Shown: positions 17,903 to 28,493 of the stretch, piece after piece
Position numbering within the stretch: the first letter of the stretch is position 1
How the letters are laid out: every line of letters begins with the position of its first letter
DNA from: JACVRW01 sp963751835
Lineage (GTDB): Bacteria > Actinomycetota > Thermoleophilia > Solirubrobacterales > Thermoleophilaceae
Assembly (NCBI GenBank): GCA_963751835.1
Contig: CAVVWD010000035.1
Location: 62,001 to 126,000 of the forward strand
Direction: 5' to 3'
DNA length: 64,000 bases
Notes under the pieces: generated by a model
Seen by the model: only the letters and a program-made list of their open reading frames with translations
What the model was told of the DNA's origin: nothing
Databases searched by the model: none
Made by a program: the position numbers and the translations under genes

Positions 17903-18972
17903 GCCTTCAACGCGGTCTGGTCGGGGCCGATCAGGCCCGTGATCGTCTCGAGCGCCACCGTGCCCTTCGCGTTGCCGTCGCCGTCCAGCACGGTCACGCG
18001 CTCAGCGCCCTCGGTCAGCAACAGCGACAGGACGTCGCGCAGGAGAGTGTCGTCGGTGGCCGCGGGGCCGGCCGGCCGGCCGGCGGGAAGGGGATCCAGG
18101 TCCAGCTGGCTGAGCCGCCACACGTTCAGGCGCTTGAGGCCGCGGTCGGCGCCCACGAAATCCGCCACGAACTCGTTCGCAGGAGCGGCGAGGATGCGAT
18201 CCGGGGTGTCGTACTGGACGAGCTCGCCGTCGCGCAGGATCGCGATCCGATTGCCCATCTTGATCGCCTCGTCGATGTCGTGGGTCACGAAGACGACCGT
18301 CTTAGCCACCTCCGCGTGAAGGCGCAGGAAGTCGTCTTGGAGGCGGTCGCGCGTGATGGGGTCGAGGGCGCCGAAGGGCTCGTCCATGAGCATCAGCGGC
18401 TGGCCGGCGGCCATGGCTCGCGCTACTCCGATCCGCTGCTGCTGGCCTCCGGAGAACTCTCCCGGATAGCGCTTCATATCGTCGTCCGGCTCGAGGCCGA
18501 CCAGCTCCAGCAGCTCGCGGGAGCGAGCGCGGATTCGCTCCTTGGGCCAGCCGGCGAGGCGCGGAACGGTGGCCACGTTGCCCTCGACGGTCATATGCGG
18601 GAACAGCCCGATCTGCTGGAACACGTAGCCGATGCCGCGACGCAGCTCGGTCTCGTCCACGCTCGTGATGCTCCGCCCGTCGATCGTAATGTCGCCCGAG
18701 GTGAGCGGGATCAGGCGGTTGACGAGCTTCATCGCGGTCGTCTTGCCGCTGCCGGAGGGGCCGATCAGGACGCAGATCTCCCCGGCAGCGATCTCGAGCG
18801 TCAGGTTGGAGATCGCCGGGGTCCTGCGGCCGGGATAGACCTTCGTGACCTCGTGGAAGGCGAGCTCCGCCGCGTCCTCCCCGGACCGCTGCGCCGTCGC
18901 GCTCGCGGCGAGTCCCTCCCCGGCCGGCCGCTCGAGATCCTCGGAAGCGCCGATGCCGCTCGAGTCGGTCAT
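17899..18972 (-). CDS. Betaine/choline ABC transporter ATP-binding protein (OpuCA-like)
   Basis: This 357-residue ATPase has Walker A GPSGSGKTT, the Q-loop in YVFQQIGLFPH, signature FSGGQQQRIG and Walker B LMLMDEPFGALD. The C-terminal 80 residues form a CBS-like module (AERVTVLDGDGNAKGTV) that senses ionic strength in OpuA-type systems. The start at 18972 (MTDSSG) lies 10 bases from the TGATATATCA operator; an in-frame ATG further upstream would run through it. Confidence 0.9.
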   Translation of the reverse strand: MTDSSGIGASEDLERPAGEGLAASATAQRSGEDAAELAFHEVTKVYPGRRTPAISNLTLEIAAGEICVLIGPSGSGKTTAMKLVNRLIPLTSGDITIDGRSITSVDETELRRGIGYVFQQIGLFPHMTVEGNVATVPRLAGWPKERIRARSRELLELVGLEPDDDMKRYPGEFSGGQQQRIGVARAMAAGQPLMLMDEPFGALDPITRDRLQDDFLRLHAEVAKTVVFVTHDIDEAIKMGNRIAILRDGELVQYDTPDRILAAPANEFVADFVGADRGLKRLNVWRLSQLDLDPLPAGRPAGPAATDDTLLRDVLSLLLTEGAERVTVLDGDGNAKGTVALETITGLIGPDQTALKA

Positions 18973-18982
18973 CCGTCGGCCA

Positions 18983-18992
18983 TGATATATCA
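18983..18992. promoter_or_regulatory. TGATATATCA operator, site 1 (ABC1 operon)
   Basis: A perfect 10-base palindrome, identical at six places in the island. It lies 10 bases upstream of the ABC1 ATPase start, so binding would overlap the promoter or transcript start. The likely ligand protein is the GntR regulator at 29265-29945. Confidence 0.8.
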
Positions 18993-19027
18993 GCCTTTCC
19001 AGAGCCTGCGGATACCCCAATCGGGGC

Positions 19028-19165
19028 TTAGGGCAATGCGCTGCGGGTCGCGGTTGGGGCTCGGATGAGCACCGTCTGCAGCTCGGTGAGCGTGTCCATC
19101 GGATAGGGGCCGCCGACCCGTCCGATGCCGCTCGTCGGAGCGGGCCCGGCCGCCCGCACGTACGT
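19028..19165 (-). pseudogene. 3'-end remnant of a second aldehyde dehydrogenase gene
   Basis: Bases 19062-19131 repeat the 3' end of the aldehyde dehydrogenase gene (23512-23582) with only two substitutions, and weaker similarity runs on for about 25 bases. It encodes the C-terminal peptide GIGRVGG.YPMDTLTELQT, with no upstream part of the gene. In both places a TGATATATCA operator and an ABC ATPase gene follow at similar spacing, so this is the scar of a segmental duplication. Confidence 0.8.
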
Positions 19166-19181
19166 CCGCCACGCGGACGAG

Positions 19182-19204
19182 GGGCCCCGCCAGGGGCGGG
19201 GCCC
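19182..19204 (-). terminator. GC hairpin terminator of ABC2 operon
   Basis: GGGCCCCGCC (19182-19191) and GGCGGGGCCC (19195-19204) form a perfect 10-base stem with a 3-base loop, about 30 bases past the stop of the substrate-binding gene. There is no U-tract. Confidence 0.6.
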
Positions 19205-19235
19205 TCCTGTCACGCGAGCGTCGGGCAGCGGGCGG

Positions 19236-20252
19236 CTACTGCGGCAGCCAGGCGTCCACCGTGTCCCTGTTGTCGGCGACCCAGTCCTGGCCGGCCTTCT
19301 CGGGGTCGACCTTGTCGCCGGCGATCGCCTTGGCGACCTGCTCCTGATCCTCGTTCGTGAGCTTCCATCTTCTTCAGCACGGCGTAGGCGGGCGAGCCGC
19401 TGTCCGCGAACTTCTTGCTGAAGAGCTTGTTGATGATCGTGATGTCGTACTCGCACTTGTACTGCTCGGGATCGCCGCCCGCCTTGGCATCGTCCTTGCA
19501 GTCCTTGCCCCTCCTTGCGCGGCGGCAGCTTGACCTCGGCGAGGTCGTACTGCTGGTTGCAGGAACTGCGGCGTGTACCAGTAGAAGAGCACCGGCTTCT
19601 CCTGCTTGTAGAGCTGGCTCCAGCGCGCGACCTGGGCCGGCTCGGCGCCGGCGGTCACGTGCTTGAGGTTGAGGTCGAGCGCCTCGATCAGCTCCTTGTC
19701 CTTCTGGACGTAGGACGGGTCGCCGCCGAGGAACATGCCCTGGTCGCCCGACTCGGGCGTCTTGAAGAGATCCTCCTTGCCCTTCAGGCCCTCCCAGGTC
19801 TTGAACTCGGGGTTCTCGTCCATCAGGTACTTCGGGATGAACCAGCCGATGTGGCCCTCCACCCCGAGCGGCCCGCCCATCACGACGGTGCCGGCATCGT
19901 CGATGTACTTCTTGTACTCGTCGACGTGCTGCCAGTCCTCGAGCACCGCGTCGACCTTCCCGTCCGCCATCGCCTGGAAGACGGGGATCTCGGTGATCTT
20001 CGTGATCTCGACCTCACAGCCGAGGTCATCCTCGAGCACGGCCTTGGCGATGTAGGTGTTGGCCGTCGAGCCGGCCCAGGCCTGCTCGTTGAGCACGACC
20101 TTGCCGCAGTCGGCCTGGGCGGCCTCGCCGCCTCCGCCTCCACCGCCCGACGGCTCCTCGTCCTTCTCCTCTCCGCACGCCGCGGTGAACAGCGCCACGA
20201 CCAGCGTAAGCGCTGCGACCAGCACGGCCCGTGCGAGCCTCTTGCCCTCCAT
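19236..20252 (-). CDS. Glycine betaine ABC transporter substrate-binding lipoprotein (ProX/OpuAC type), frameshifted
   Basis: A signal peptide with lipobox (VALFTAACGE) is followed by a Gly-rich linker and an OpuAC-type domain: NEQAWAGSTANTYIAKAVLE, VFQAMADGKVDAVLEDW, VLFYWYTPQFL. Removing single extra bases near 19560, 19509 and 19366 restores a continuous 337-residue protein ending in DAWLPQ. All three shifts are +1 and the residues remain coherent, so sequencing error is more likely than decay. The ATG at 20252 overlaps the permease stop by one base. It probably imports betaine. Confidence 0.82.
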
Positions 20253-22325
20253 CAGGCATCTCCTCCTCTTGGTTGTCCTTGTCGTCTGAGAAGCGTCCAA
20301 CCGCCTCCGGGTCCGCGGCCCGAGCTACGCCGCGCGGCAGCCCGCTGTCCCTGCGTCACGCGGTCGAGCGCGATGCCGAGCGCCAGGATCGCGAGCGAGG
20401 CGACAACTCCCTCGCCGAACTCGTTGCGCTGAAGGCCGCGGGCGATCATGTCGCCGAGCGCCCCGGAGCCGACCAGCCCGCCGATCACCACCACGGCGAG
20501 GACCAGGATGATGGCCTGGTTGACGCCGAGCATGATCGAGTCGCGGGCAAGCGGCAGCTTCACCTTGGCGAGCACCTGGGCCCGCGAGGCCCCGAACGCC
20601 GAGGCCGCCTCGACCGCTGCCGGCGGCACCCCCCGCAGGCCGTTCGTGACGAGCCGGATGACAACCGGCACCGCATACAGGACCGACGCCACGATCCCGG
20701 GGATCCGCGACACCGGCATCAGGTAGATGAACGGGATGATGTAGACGAGCTGCGGAAGCGTTTGCAGCGTGTCGAGCAGCGGTCGCAGCAGCCGCTCGAC
20801 GCGCGGGCTCTCAGCCGCCCAGACGCCGATCGCAATCCCGAACGCGACCGCGAGCGCGGTGGCCACGAGCACCTGCGAGGCGGTGTCCATGGCCGGCTCC
20901 CAGACCCCCATCACGCCGATCGCGGCGAGCATCACGAACGCGGTGACCGCCGGGCGCAGGCCGCTGATCACGAAGGCGATCGCGGTGAGGCCGGCGAGCA
21001 CGATGAACCACGGGGTCTCCATGAGCACCATCCGGAGCGGCTCCAGCAGGTACTCGAGCAGGAAGTTCCCGATCGGCTCGGTGATCCCGAACACGAACGA
21101 GCTCGGGTCCTGCACGTAGTCGAGCGCATCCTGGATCCAGCCCAGCAGCGTGTCCTCGATCGTGGCCGTGTAGACCGTGCTCGCCGTCTCGAACTCGTCC
21201 GGATAGATGCTGTCGGCGCCGAGCGCGCGGGCCACGAGCACGATGGCGGCGATGGCGGCGAAGGTCGCGACGGTCAGCGAGGCGCGCCCGGCGTCGGCCC
21301 TCCTCGGTGAGATGCCGGCGTGTCGGGTCGGTGCGATCGGCGATCGCCGACGTGGCGCGGTCGAGTGCGATCGCCATGATCACGATCGCGATGCCGGCGA
21401 GGATCGCGAGCGCGGCGTTCGAGTAGAGCCCGTTGGTCACGACGTCGCCGAGCCCGCGCCCCCCGATCAGGCCCGCGATCACCACGAGCGAGAGGGCGAA
21501 CATGATCGTCTGGTTGAGCGACAGCAGCAGCTGGCGGCGCGCCAGCGGGAGCTGCACCTTGAAGAGCGTCTGGGCGCGACGTCGAGCCGAACGCGCGCGC
21601 CGCCTCGACCGAGTCGGCCGTGACCCCGCGGATGCCGAGCGCGGTGATGCGCACGGCGGGCGGGATCGCGTAGATCATCGTGCAGATCACGGCCGCCGCC
21701 GGGCCCCACCGAGAACAGGATCACGATCGGCATCAGGTAGGCGAAGGCGGGCACGATCTGCATCGCGTCCAGCGCCGGCGTGATCCCGCGGTAGAAGCGG
21801 TCGGAGCGGCCGGCGATGATTCCGAACGGCACCCCGACCGCGAGCGAGAGCAGCACCGCCGCCGACATCAGCGCGAGCGTCTGGATGCTCTCCTCCCAGA
21901 GCCCCATGAGCGCGAACGAGACGAACGCCGCCGGCGACGATGAGCGCCGCGCGCCAGCCGCCGAAGCGCAGCACGATCAGCACCGAGGCGGCGATCGTGC
22001 CGACCCAGGTGAGCCACAGCAGCAGGTCGTTGATCGCCGTGACGAGCCACTCGGCGAGCGCGCGGAAGCCGTCGAAGATCGCGAAGATGATGTTCGGGTT
22101 CTCGGCCGTCCGCTGCTCGAGCAGCCAGGTCTGCGCGCTGTCGAGCCGCTCGGGGAGCTCCAGCCAGGTGAGCGAGACGGGCCAGGGGAACTCGCCGCTG
22201 CAGCGCGGCGAAGCCGAGCAGGATCAGCACGACGATCCCGGCCACCTGCGCCGGCCGGCTGCGCCAGCGCGAGCTCGGCGCGCAGGCCGCCGGGGCGCGG
22301 CGAGCCTGCCGCTAGCTACCGCCAC
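20252..22325 (-). CDS. Tandem-domain betaine ABC permease (ProW-like), multiply frameshifted
   Basis: Two ProW-like permease halves lie in one gene. The upstream half carries ALGIRGVTADSVEAARAFGS and LPLARRQLLLSLNQTIMFA; the downstream half carries TNGLRGVPPAAVEAASAFGAS and LPLARDSIMLGVNQAIILV. Each matches the EAA-loop region. Single extra bases near 21300, 21582, 21706, 21931 and 22199 break the frame, with a further shift near 22255. Corrected length is close to 690 aa. The start is uncertain; a GTG at 22325 overlaps the ATPase stop. Long double permeases of this type pair with ProX-like binding proteins. Confidence 0.75.
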
Positions 22326-23437
22326 TCGGATGCCTCGGGCCCGCCCGCCATCGCGTCGAGGACCGCCTCGCGGTCGACGACGCCGACGCACGCGCCCGTC
22401 CTCGACGGCGCGCACCGGGCCGTCGGTGGCGGCCACGACGGGGACGGCGTCCCTGACGGTGGTGGTCGACGTCGAGCTCCGGGCCCCCGGCCTCCTCGCC
22501 GGGGCGCGGGTCGCGCATGATCCAGCGCAGCGTGAGGACGTGCGTGCGCGGGATGTCGCGCGTGAAGTTCTCGACGTACTCGTCGGCGGGCGAGCCGACG
22601 AGCTCCTCCGGCGTGCCGAGCTGCACGATGCCGCCGTCGCGCATGATCGCGATCCGGTCGCCGAGCCGGAGCGCCTCGGGGAGGTCGTGCGTGATGAACA
22701 GCATCGTCTTGCCGGTCTCCGCCTGGAGGCGGATCACCTCGTCCTGCATGTCGCGCCGGATCAGCGGGTCGAGCGCGCTGAAGGGCTCGTCGTAGAGCAT
22801 CAGCTTCGGGTCGACGGCGAACGCGCGGCCGAGGCCGACGCGCTGCTGCATGCCGCCCGAGAGCTGGTCGGGGAACTGGTTGGCGGCATCCTCGAGGCCG
22901 ACGAGCTGCAGCATCTCCTCGGCGCGCGCCAGCCGCTCGGCCTTCGGCACGCCCTGGATCTCGAGCCCGAAGGCGACGTTGTCGATCACCCTGCGGTGGG
23001 CGAGCAGGCCGAAGTGCTGGAAGACCATCGCGACCGTGTGGCGGCGCAGCTCGCGCAGCTCGGCGCCGTCGGCCGCCATGACGTCCCGGCCGGTGATGCT
23101 GATCTTGCCGGCGCTCGGCTCGATCAGCCGGATCAGCGTGCGGACGAGCGTGGACTTGCCCGAGCCGGACAGGCCCATGACCACGAAGACCTCGCCAGGA
23201 TGGATCTCGATCGAGACGTCGCGCACGGCGACCACGCAGCCCGTCTTCTGGCGCAGCTCGCCGCGCGGGAGCTCGGCAGTCGGGCGTCCCGATGAGCCTG
23301 TCGCCGTGAGGGCCGAAGACCTTCCAGACGCCCTCGGCGCGGACGACCGGCTCGCCGTTCGTCTCGGCCGGCGGGGGTCGCTCTCGATGGTCGGAGCGGC
23401 GTGCCGCTGCCCGTCTCGCCTCATCACTGCGGGCCAT
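22316..23437 (-). CDS. Betaine ABC transporter ATP-binding protein (ProV-like), frameshifted
   Basis: Walker A (GLSGSGKST), Q-loop (MVFQHFGLLAHR), signature (LSGGMQQRVG) and Walker B (LMLYDEPFSALD) are intact, followed by a CBS-like tail (VPVVAATDGPVRAVEDG). Three single-base insertions near 23281, 22465 and 22389 interrupt the frame; corrected length is 372 aa. The ATG at 23437 shares its A with the last base of the TGATATATCA operator, so the transcript is probably leaderless or has a very short leader. It is the first gene of the ABC2 operon. Confidence 0.82.
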   Translation of the reverse strand: MARSDEARRAAARRSDHRERPPPAETNGEPVVRAEGVWKVFGPHGDRLIGTPDCRAPARRAAPEDGLRGRRARRLDRDPSWRGLRGHGPVRLGQVHARPHADPADRAERRQDQHHRPGRHGGRRRRAARAAPPHGRDGLPALRPARPPQGDRQRRLRARDPGRAEGRAAGARRGDAAARRPRGCRQPVPRPALGRHAAARRPRPRVRRRPEADALRRALQRARPADPARHAGRGDPPPGGDRQDDAVHHARPPRGAPARRPDRDHARRRHRAARHAGGARRLARRRVRRELHARHPAHARPHAALDHARPAPRRGGRGPGARRRPPPSGTPSPSWPPPTARCAPSRTGACVGVVDREAVLDAMAGGPEASEWR

Positions 23438-23446
23438 GATATATCA
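23437..23446. promoter_or_regulatory. TGATATATCA operator, site 2 (ABC2 operon)
   Basis: Identical to the other five copies. It overlaps the predicted start codon of the ABC2 ATPase by one base and lies about 60 bases past the aldehyde dehydrogenase stop, mirroring the layout at site 1. Confidence 0.8.
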
Positions 23447-23504
23447 GGCCTCAGGCGCCCGCCAGCGCTTCGCAGTCGCCTAACACAGGCCGCGAGCGGC
23501 GCGA

Positions 23505-24945
23505 TCAGGCCCGGATGAGCACCGTCTGGAGCTCGGTGAGCGTGTCCATCGGATAGGGGCCGCCGACCCGCCCGATGCCGCTCTCTGAGCGGGCCCGGCC
23601 GCCCCACGGGAGGTGGGGCTCCCAGTAGTTGGTGGTCTCGTTGATGTTCACGAGGCCCATGTGGACGGAGTCCGCGTAGCGCATCGCGGCGCCGAGGTCG
23701 GCGCGTGAAGATGGCGGCCATCAGGCCGAAGCTCTGCACGTTCGTCTGCTCGATCGCCTCCTCGAGCGAACCGATGCTCATGATCGGCGCGATCGGGCCG
23801 AAGGTCTCCTGCGTGACCGCGATCGAGTCGGCCGGGACCTCGTCGAGCACCGTGGGCTCCCAGTAGAGGCTGGTCGGGAAGCCCTGCGCGCGACTGCCGC
23901 CGGTCACGACGCGCGCGCCGCGCTCGACCGCGTCGGCCACGTGCTCGTCCATCTTCGCCGCGCCGGCCTCGTTGTTGACCGGGCCCATCGTCGTCGCGTC
24001 GTCGAGCGGGTCGCCGAGCCGCACCTCGCGCTCGACCTCGCCGGCCAGTAGCGAGACGAACTCCTCGCGCACCGCCTCGTGCACGAGCAGCCGTTCTGCC
24101 GCCGAGCAGCTCTGGCCGGCGCCGAGGAAGCAGCCGACCCGCGCGGCGTCGGCCGCCGCGGCGAGATCGGCGTCGTCCATCACGACGAACGGGCCGTTGC
24201 CCCCCATCTCGAGCAGCTGCGCCTTGCCCGCCGCCTGGCGCGAGACGATCAGCCCGGTCTCGGTGGAGCCCGTGAACGCCACCGCCCGCGTGCCGGGGCT
24301 CACGGCGAGCTCGTCGCCGACCTCCGGCCCGGGCCCGAGCACGAAGTTGAAAACGCCGGGCGGAAGGTCCGCCTCGGCCACGCACTCGGCGAGCAGGCCG
24401 GAGCAGACCGCGGTCGAGGGAGCGGGCGTCCAGACGACGCAGTTGCCGCACGCGAGCGCGGGCGCAAGCACCTCCGCGGGCATCGTGTAGGGCCAGTTCC
24501 AGGGAGTGATCAGGCCGAGCACGCCGAGCGGCCGCCGCAGCAGCAGCACGCGCCGCCCGGGCGCGGCGCTCTCCGGGATCGTGCCGTGCACGCGCTTGCC
24601 GTCCTCGGCGGCCATGCGGAAGAACTCGATCAGCTCGCCGACCTCCACCTCGGCCTCCGCCTTGAGCGGCTTGCCCTGGTCGAGGGTGAGGATGCGCGCC
24701 AGCTCGTCGCGGCGGCGCTCGCACACGTCCGCCACGCGGTGGAGGAGCGCCGCTCGCTCGAAGCCGGTGCGCGCCGCCCAGGCGGGGAAGGCCGCGTTGG
24801 CCGCGGCGATCGCGCGGCGCGCGTCCTCGCGGCTTCCCTCGGCCACCGGCCCGAGCGACTCGCCGGTCGCGGGGCTCGTCGCCTCGACGGTGGCGCCGCT
24901 CGCGGCGTCGCACCACTCGCCGTCTATGAACATGCGGGTGCTCAA
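23505..24945 (-). CDS. Aldehyde dehydrogenase, candidate betaine-aldehyde dehydrogenase (one frameshift)
   Basis: A 479-residue ALDH after removing one extra G near 23700. WNWPYTMPAEV, FTGSTETG, LEMGGNGP and the nucleophile in GQSCSAAERLL are intact, and the C-terminus reads YPMDTLTELQT. It would oxidise an aldehyde with NAD(P). Betaine aldehyde is the best guess because a choline-dehydrogenase-type oxidase and betaine importers share its operator set; succinate semialdehyde or another amino-aldehyde remains possible. A TTG start at 24945 overlaps the permease stop (TTGA); an ATG at 24933 is the alternative. Confidence 0.8.
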
Positions 24946-26513
24946 GGGGCGGATTCAGGCATGCGCGTCGTCTCGGCGACCGCCGGCGACGCCGACTCGA
25001 ACCGATGCGAGTCCAGCACGCCCGTCTTGTGGCGCTGCACGAACCAGTAGTAGGCGAGCCCGCCGAAGAAGACGATCCCGATGAAGAGCAGCGCGCCGTA
25101 CTGGAGGTACCAGTGGAACGGCTCGGTCGCGTTGTAGACGTCCTTGCGCGGCCAGATCAGGTTGATCGCCATGAAGACGCCCCAGCCGACGGCGAGGACA
25201 TTGATCGGCAGCCCCCACTTGCCGAGCGTGAAGAAGCGGCGCCCCCCCTCCGCCTCCTTCGGCGGCCACTCGCCCTTGAGCCGCTTGGCCAGCATCGGCA
25301 CCGTGACGAGCAGGTACGCCATGTAGATCATGATGATCCCGATGCTCGTGATCACCGTGAAGATCTGAGGCTGCCTGATGTTCACGACGAGGATGAGGAT
25401 CGCGAGCACGCCGGTGATGACCGCCGGGACGATCGGCGTCTTGGTCTTCGGGTGCACTGTCGCGACCCGTTCGCCGGCCGGAAGGTTGTTGTCGCGCGCC
25501 ATGGCGAACGCCATCCGGATCGTCGCCGTATGCACCGCGAGGCAGCAGACGGTGATGGCGATCGCGACGCAGATCAGGAAGATCGTCCCGATCGTATCGC
25601 CGAGGACGTCGAGGACGATGAACTGCAGGCCTCCGAACTCCCCGATCTCGGGCGCGTTGATGTTGCTGACCGACATCATCGCGAACAGGATGATCAGCCC
25701 GCCGAGGACGAACGAGGCGATCACCGCTCGCATGATCGCCAGCGGCGCCGTCTTGCGGGGCTCGTGCGTCTCCTCGCCGAGAGAGCTCGCGGTATCAAAG
25801 CCGTACATCACGTAGGCGGAGGCGAGCGAGGCGGCGAGGAACGCGCCGAAGTAGCCCCAGTCGTGCCCCTCGCCGGTGCCCAGCGTGTCGAAGGTCACGT
25901 CGAAGCCGCGCGTGATGTTGGCCCCCAGCAGGATGATGAGCAGGACGGCGGCGATCAGCTCGATGAACACGCCCGTGCTGTTGATACGGGCCATCAGCTT
26001 CACGCCGAGCGCGTTGATCACGGTGGTGAAGATGATGAGGACGGTGCCGAGGATGACCGCGTTGGCGGCGAAGTCGTACTTGCCCGTGCCATCGCCGTAG
26101 AACTGGAAGAAGTCCGAGATCTCCGGAAGGGTGATCTGGTAGGCGAGTGCGACGGCGGAGATCGTGACGATCGAGGCTGTGAGCATCATCCAGCCGCCGA
26201 GCCAGGCGACGGTTGCGGTCCCCAGCTTCTTCCCCCAGTTGTAGATCGACCCCGCGACGGGGAAGTTCGCCGCCAGCTCGGCGAAGCAGAGCGCGACCAT
26301 CAGCTGGCCGACGAACACCATCGGCCAGGTCCACCAGTAGGCCGGCCCGCCGAACGCGAAGCCGAAGTAGAAGAGCTGGAAGGTGCCTGTGAGGATCGAG
26401 ATGTAGCTGACCCCGGCGGCGAAGCTGGCGAACCTCCCGATGCTGCGGTCGAGCTCCTGCTTGTAGCCGAACTCGGCAAGCTCGTCTTCGCCGCCTGCAG
26501 ACGTGGTCGCCAC
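24942..26513 (-). CDS. APC-family amino acid/choline permease
   Basis: A 523-residue membrane protein with 12 or more predicted helices. N-terminal FASFAAGVSYISILTGTFQL and YGFDTASSLGEETHEPRKTAP are typical of the amino acid/choline transporter branch of the APC superfamily (GABA, choline and polyamine permeases). It is followed directly by the aldehyde dehydrogenase, so uptake of a compound degraded to an aldehyde, such as choline, is likely. Operator site 3 lies 115 bases upstream. Confidence 0.82.
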   Translation of the reverse strand: MATTSAGGEDELAEFGYKQELDRSIGRFASFAAGVSYISILTGTFQLFYFGFAFGGPAYWWTWPMVFVGQLMVALCFAELAANFPVAGSIYNWGKKLGTATVAWLGGWMMLTASIVTISAVALAYQITLPEISDFFQFYGDGTGKYDFAANAVILGTVLIIFTTVINALGVKLMARINSTGVFIELIAAVLLIILLGANITRGFDVTFDTLGTGEGHDWGYFGAFLAASLASAYVMYGFDTASSLGEETHEPRKTAPLAIMRAVIASFVLGGLIILFAMMSVSNINAPEIGEFGGLQFIVLDVLGDTIGTIFLICVAIAITVCCLAVHTATIRMAFAMARDNNLPAGERVATVHPKTKTPIVPAVITGVLAILILVVNIRQPQIFTVITSIGIIMIYMAYLLVTVPMLAKRLKGEWPPKEAEGGRRFFTLGKWGLPINVLAVGWGVFMAINLIWPRKDVYNATEPFHWYLQYGALLFIGIVFFGGLAYYWFVQRHKTGVLDSHRFESASPAVAETTRMPESAP

Positions 26514-26628
26514 GTGCGTCCTCCCCGGTGATCGGTCACGCTACGACCGCCCGCAGGACCCGGGCGCCTGCGTGAGCTTTGGGCTCTCCCGGCGCGAATA
26601 TCTCGCGCGGAGGGGCTCCTGTCAAGGG

Positions 26629-26638
26629 TGATATATCA
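26629..26638. promoter_or_regulatory. TGATATATCA operator, site 3 (divergent permease / cNMP-CBS gene)
   Basis: Identical palindrome, 12 bases before the ATG at 26651 and 115 bases upstream of the divergent APC permease. It could control either or both genes. A second short dyad, CGCGA..TCGCG, lies at about 26594-26608. Confidence 0.8.
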
Positions 26639-26650
26639 GTTTCCGGCGCA

Positions 26651-28493
26651 ATGCACGATATAGCCGACTTCCTTCGCCGCCATCCGCCCTTCGACACGCT
26701 CGACGGGGAGACGCTCGAGGCGGTGTCCGCGAGCGCGGAGATCGAGTTCTACGCCGGCCGGCACGGCGATCCTCGAAAGCGCCGCAGCGACCTCGCGCCA
26801 CGCCTACGTCGTGCGCCGCGGGTCGGTAGAGCTCCTGGTCGAAGGCCGCCTGCACGATCTCCTGGGCGAGGGCGAGATGTTCGCGTTCGCCTCACTGCTG
26901 CAGGACGCCCCGCTCGGCTTCGTGGCGCGCGCCAACGAGGACACGCTCGCCTATCGCTTCCCGGAGCACGCCATCCTGCCGGTCCTCGAACGGCCGGCCG
27001 CCGTCCGCTTCGTCGTCCGCTCCCTCGCCAAGGACGTGCGCCTGCTCTCGAGGCCCGGCGAGGCCGCCGCGCCGTCGACCAGCGGCCGCAGCGTCCGCGA
27101 CCTGATCCGGGCTCCCGCCCTCCTCTGCCCACCGGACACGAGCGTGCAGGACGCCGCGCAGCAGATGGTCGACGCCGGCGCCACCTGCGTGGTCGTGGAC
27201 CTCGGCGAGGAGCTCGGGATCGTCACCGACCGCGACATCCGGACCAGGGTGGTCGCGGACGGCGCCGGCCCGGAGACGGCGCTCTCGGATGTGATGAGCG
27301 CGCCCGCCTGGACCGTCGCGGCGGACCGTTCGGGCACGGAGGCGCTGCTCGAGATGCTCGACCACGGCATCCGGCATCTGCCCGTGGTGGAGACGGGCGG
27401 CGGACTGCTCGGCGTGCTCGACGACGTCGACCTCATGGCGAGCGAGCGCCGGGCGCCCTTCCGCCTCCGCGCGCTGATCGCCCGCAGCGGCGACCCCGCC
27501 GCTGTCGCGGCGGCCGCCTCGGAGCTCCCTTCGATGGTGATCGACCTGCACGACGCCGGCGTCCCGGCCGCCGCGATCGGCCGGATGATGTCCGGCATCC
27601 ACGACACGATCGTGCGCCGGCTGGTCGAGCTTGCGCAGAATGAGCTCGGCGCTCCGCCCGTGCCCTGGACCTGGCTTGCAACGGGCAGCTACGCGCGGCG
27701 TGAGCCGTTCCCGAGCTCGGACGTCGATTCGGCGCTCGCGTGGGAGGGTGCCGACGACGATCCGGACTTGCGTGAGCGCCTGCGGGCGCTGGCACAGAGA
27801 GTCGCCGACGGACTCGACGCGGGCGGGCTCCGCAGCGATCCGCAGGGAGCGGTCGCAACGAACCCGCTGTTCGCCCGCTCGGTGGACGGTTGGCGGCGCG
27901 CGGTCCAGACGTGGGTCGAGGACCCTGACCGCGATCGCGGGTTGATGCTCTTCAACGTGGTGGTCGAGTGCGACGCCGTGTGGGGCTCGACGGCGGTGGC
28001 CGACCGGATCGCGGAGGCCTGCGTCCGCGCTCGCGGCCGCGAGAAGATGCTCGACCGCCTGGCCGCGGCCGCGCTCGCCGAGAAGCCGCCGACCGGGTTC
28101 CTGCGCGACTTCGTGCTCCACTCGACCGGGGAGCGGAAGGGGGTGCTCGACATCAAGCACGGCGGCCTCCTCCCGATCGAGTCGCTCGCGCGCTGGGCCG
28201 GGCTCGCGGCGGGTGTGGGAGCGGCCTCGACGCCCGCCCGCCTCCGGGCGGCGGAGGCGGCCGGCACGCTCGAGGCGGCCGATGCCGCCGTGCTGCGTCA
28301 CGCCCTCGAGCTCCTGTCCGAGCTGCGGATGGAACACCAGGTGGACCAGCTGCGGGCCGGCCGTCGTCCCGACAACCTGATCGACCCGAAGAGCCTTCCG
28401 CCGCTCACCCGGACCTCGCTCAAGGAGGCCTTCCGCGCGATTGCGCGGGTGCAGCGCGGGATCGGCGTACGACTGGGCTTCACCGGCCGTTGA
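26651..28493 (+). CDS. cNMP-binding / CBS / DUF294 nucleotidyltransferase signalling protein (one frameshift)
   Basis: After removal of one extra C near 26757 this is a 613-residue protein. Domains in order: a cyclic-nucleotide-binding-like domain (about 1-125), a CBS pair (about 150-275; VVDLGEELGIVTDRDIRTRV and LPVVETGGGLLGVLDDVDLM), a nucleotidyltransferase-like DUF294 domain with GSYARREPFPSSDVD near 346, and a DUF294 C-terminal domain. The family (COG2905) is often encoded with a DnaQ-like exonuclease beside transporters. Here it faces the permease and carries an operator, so it may adjust uptake or catabolism; the modified target is unknown. Confidence 0.85.
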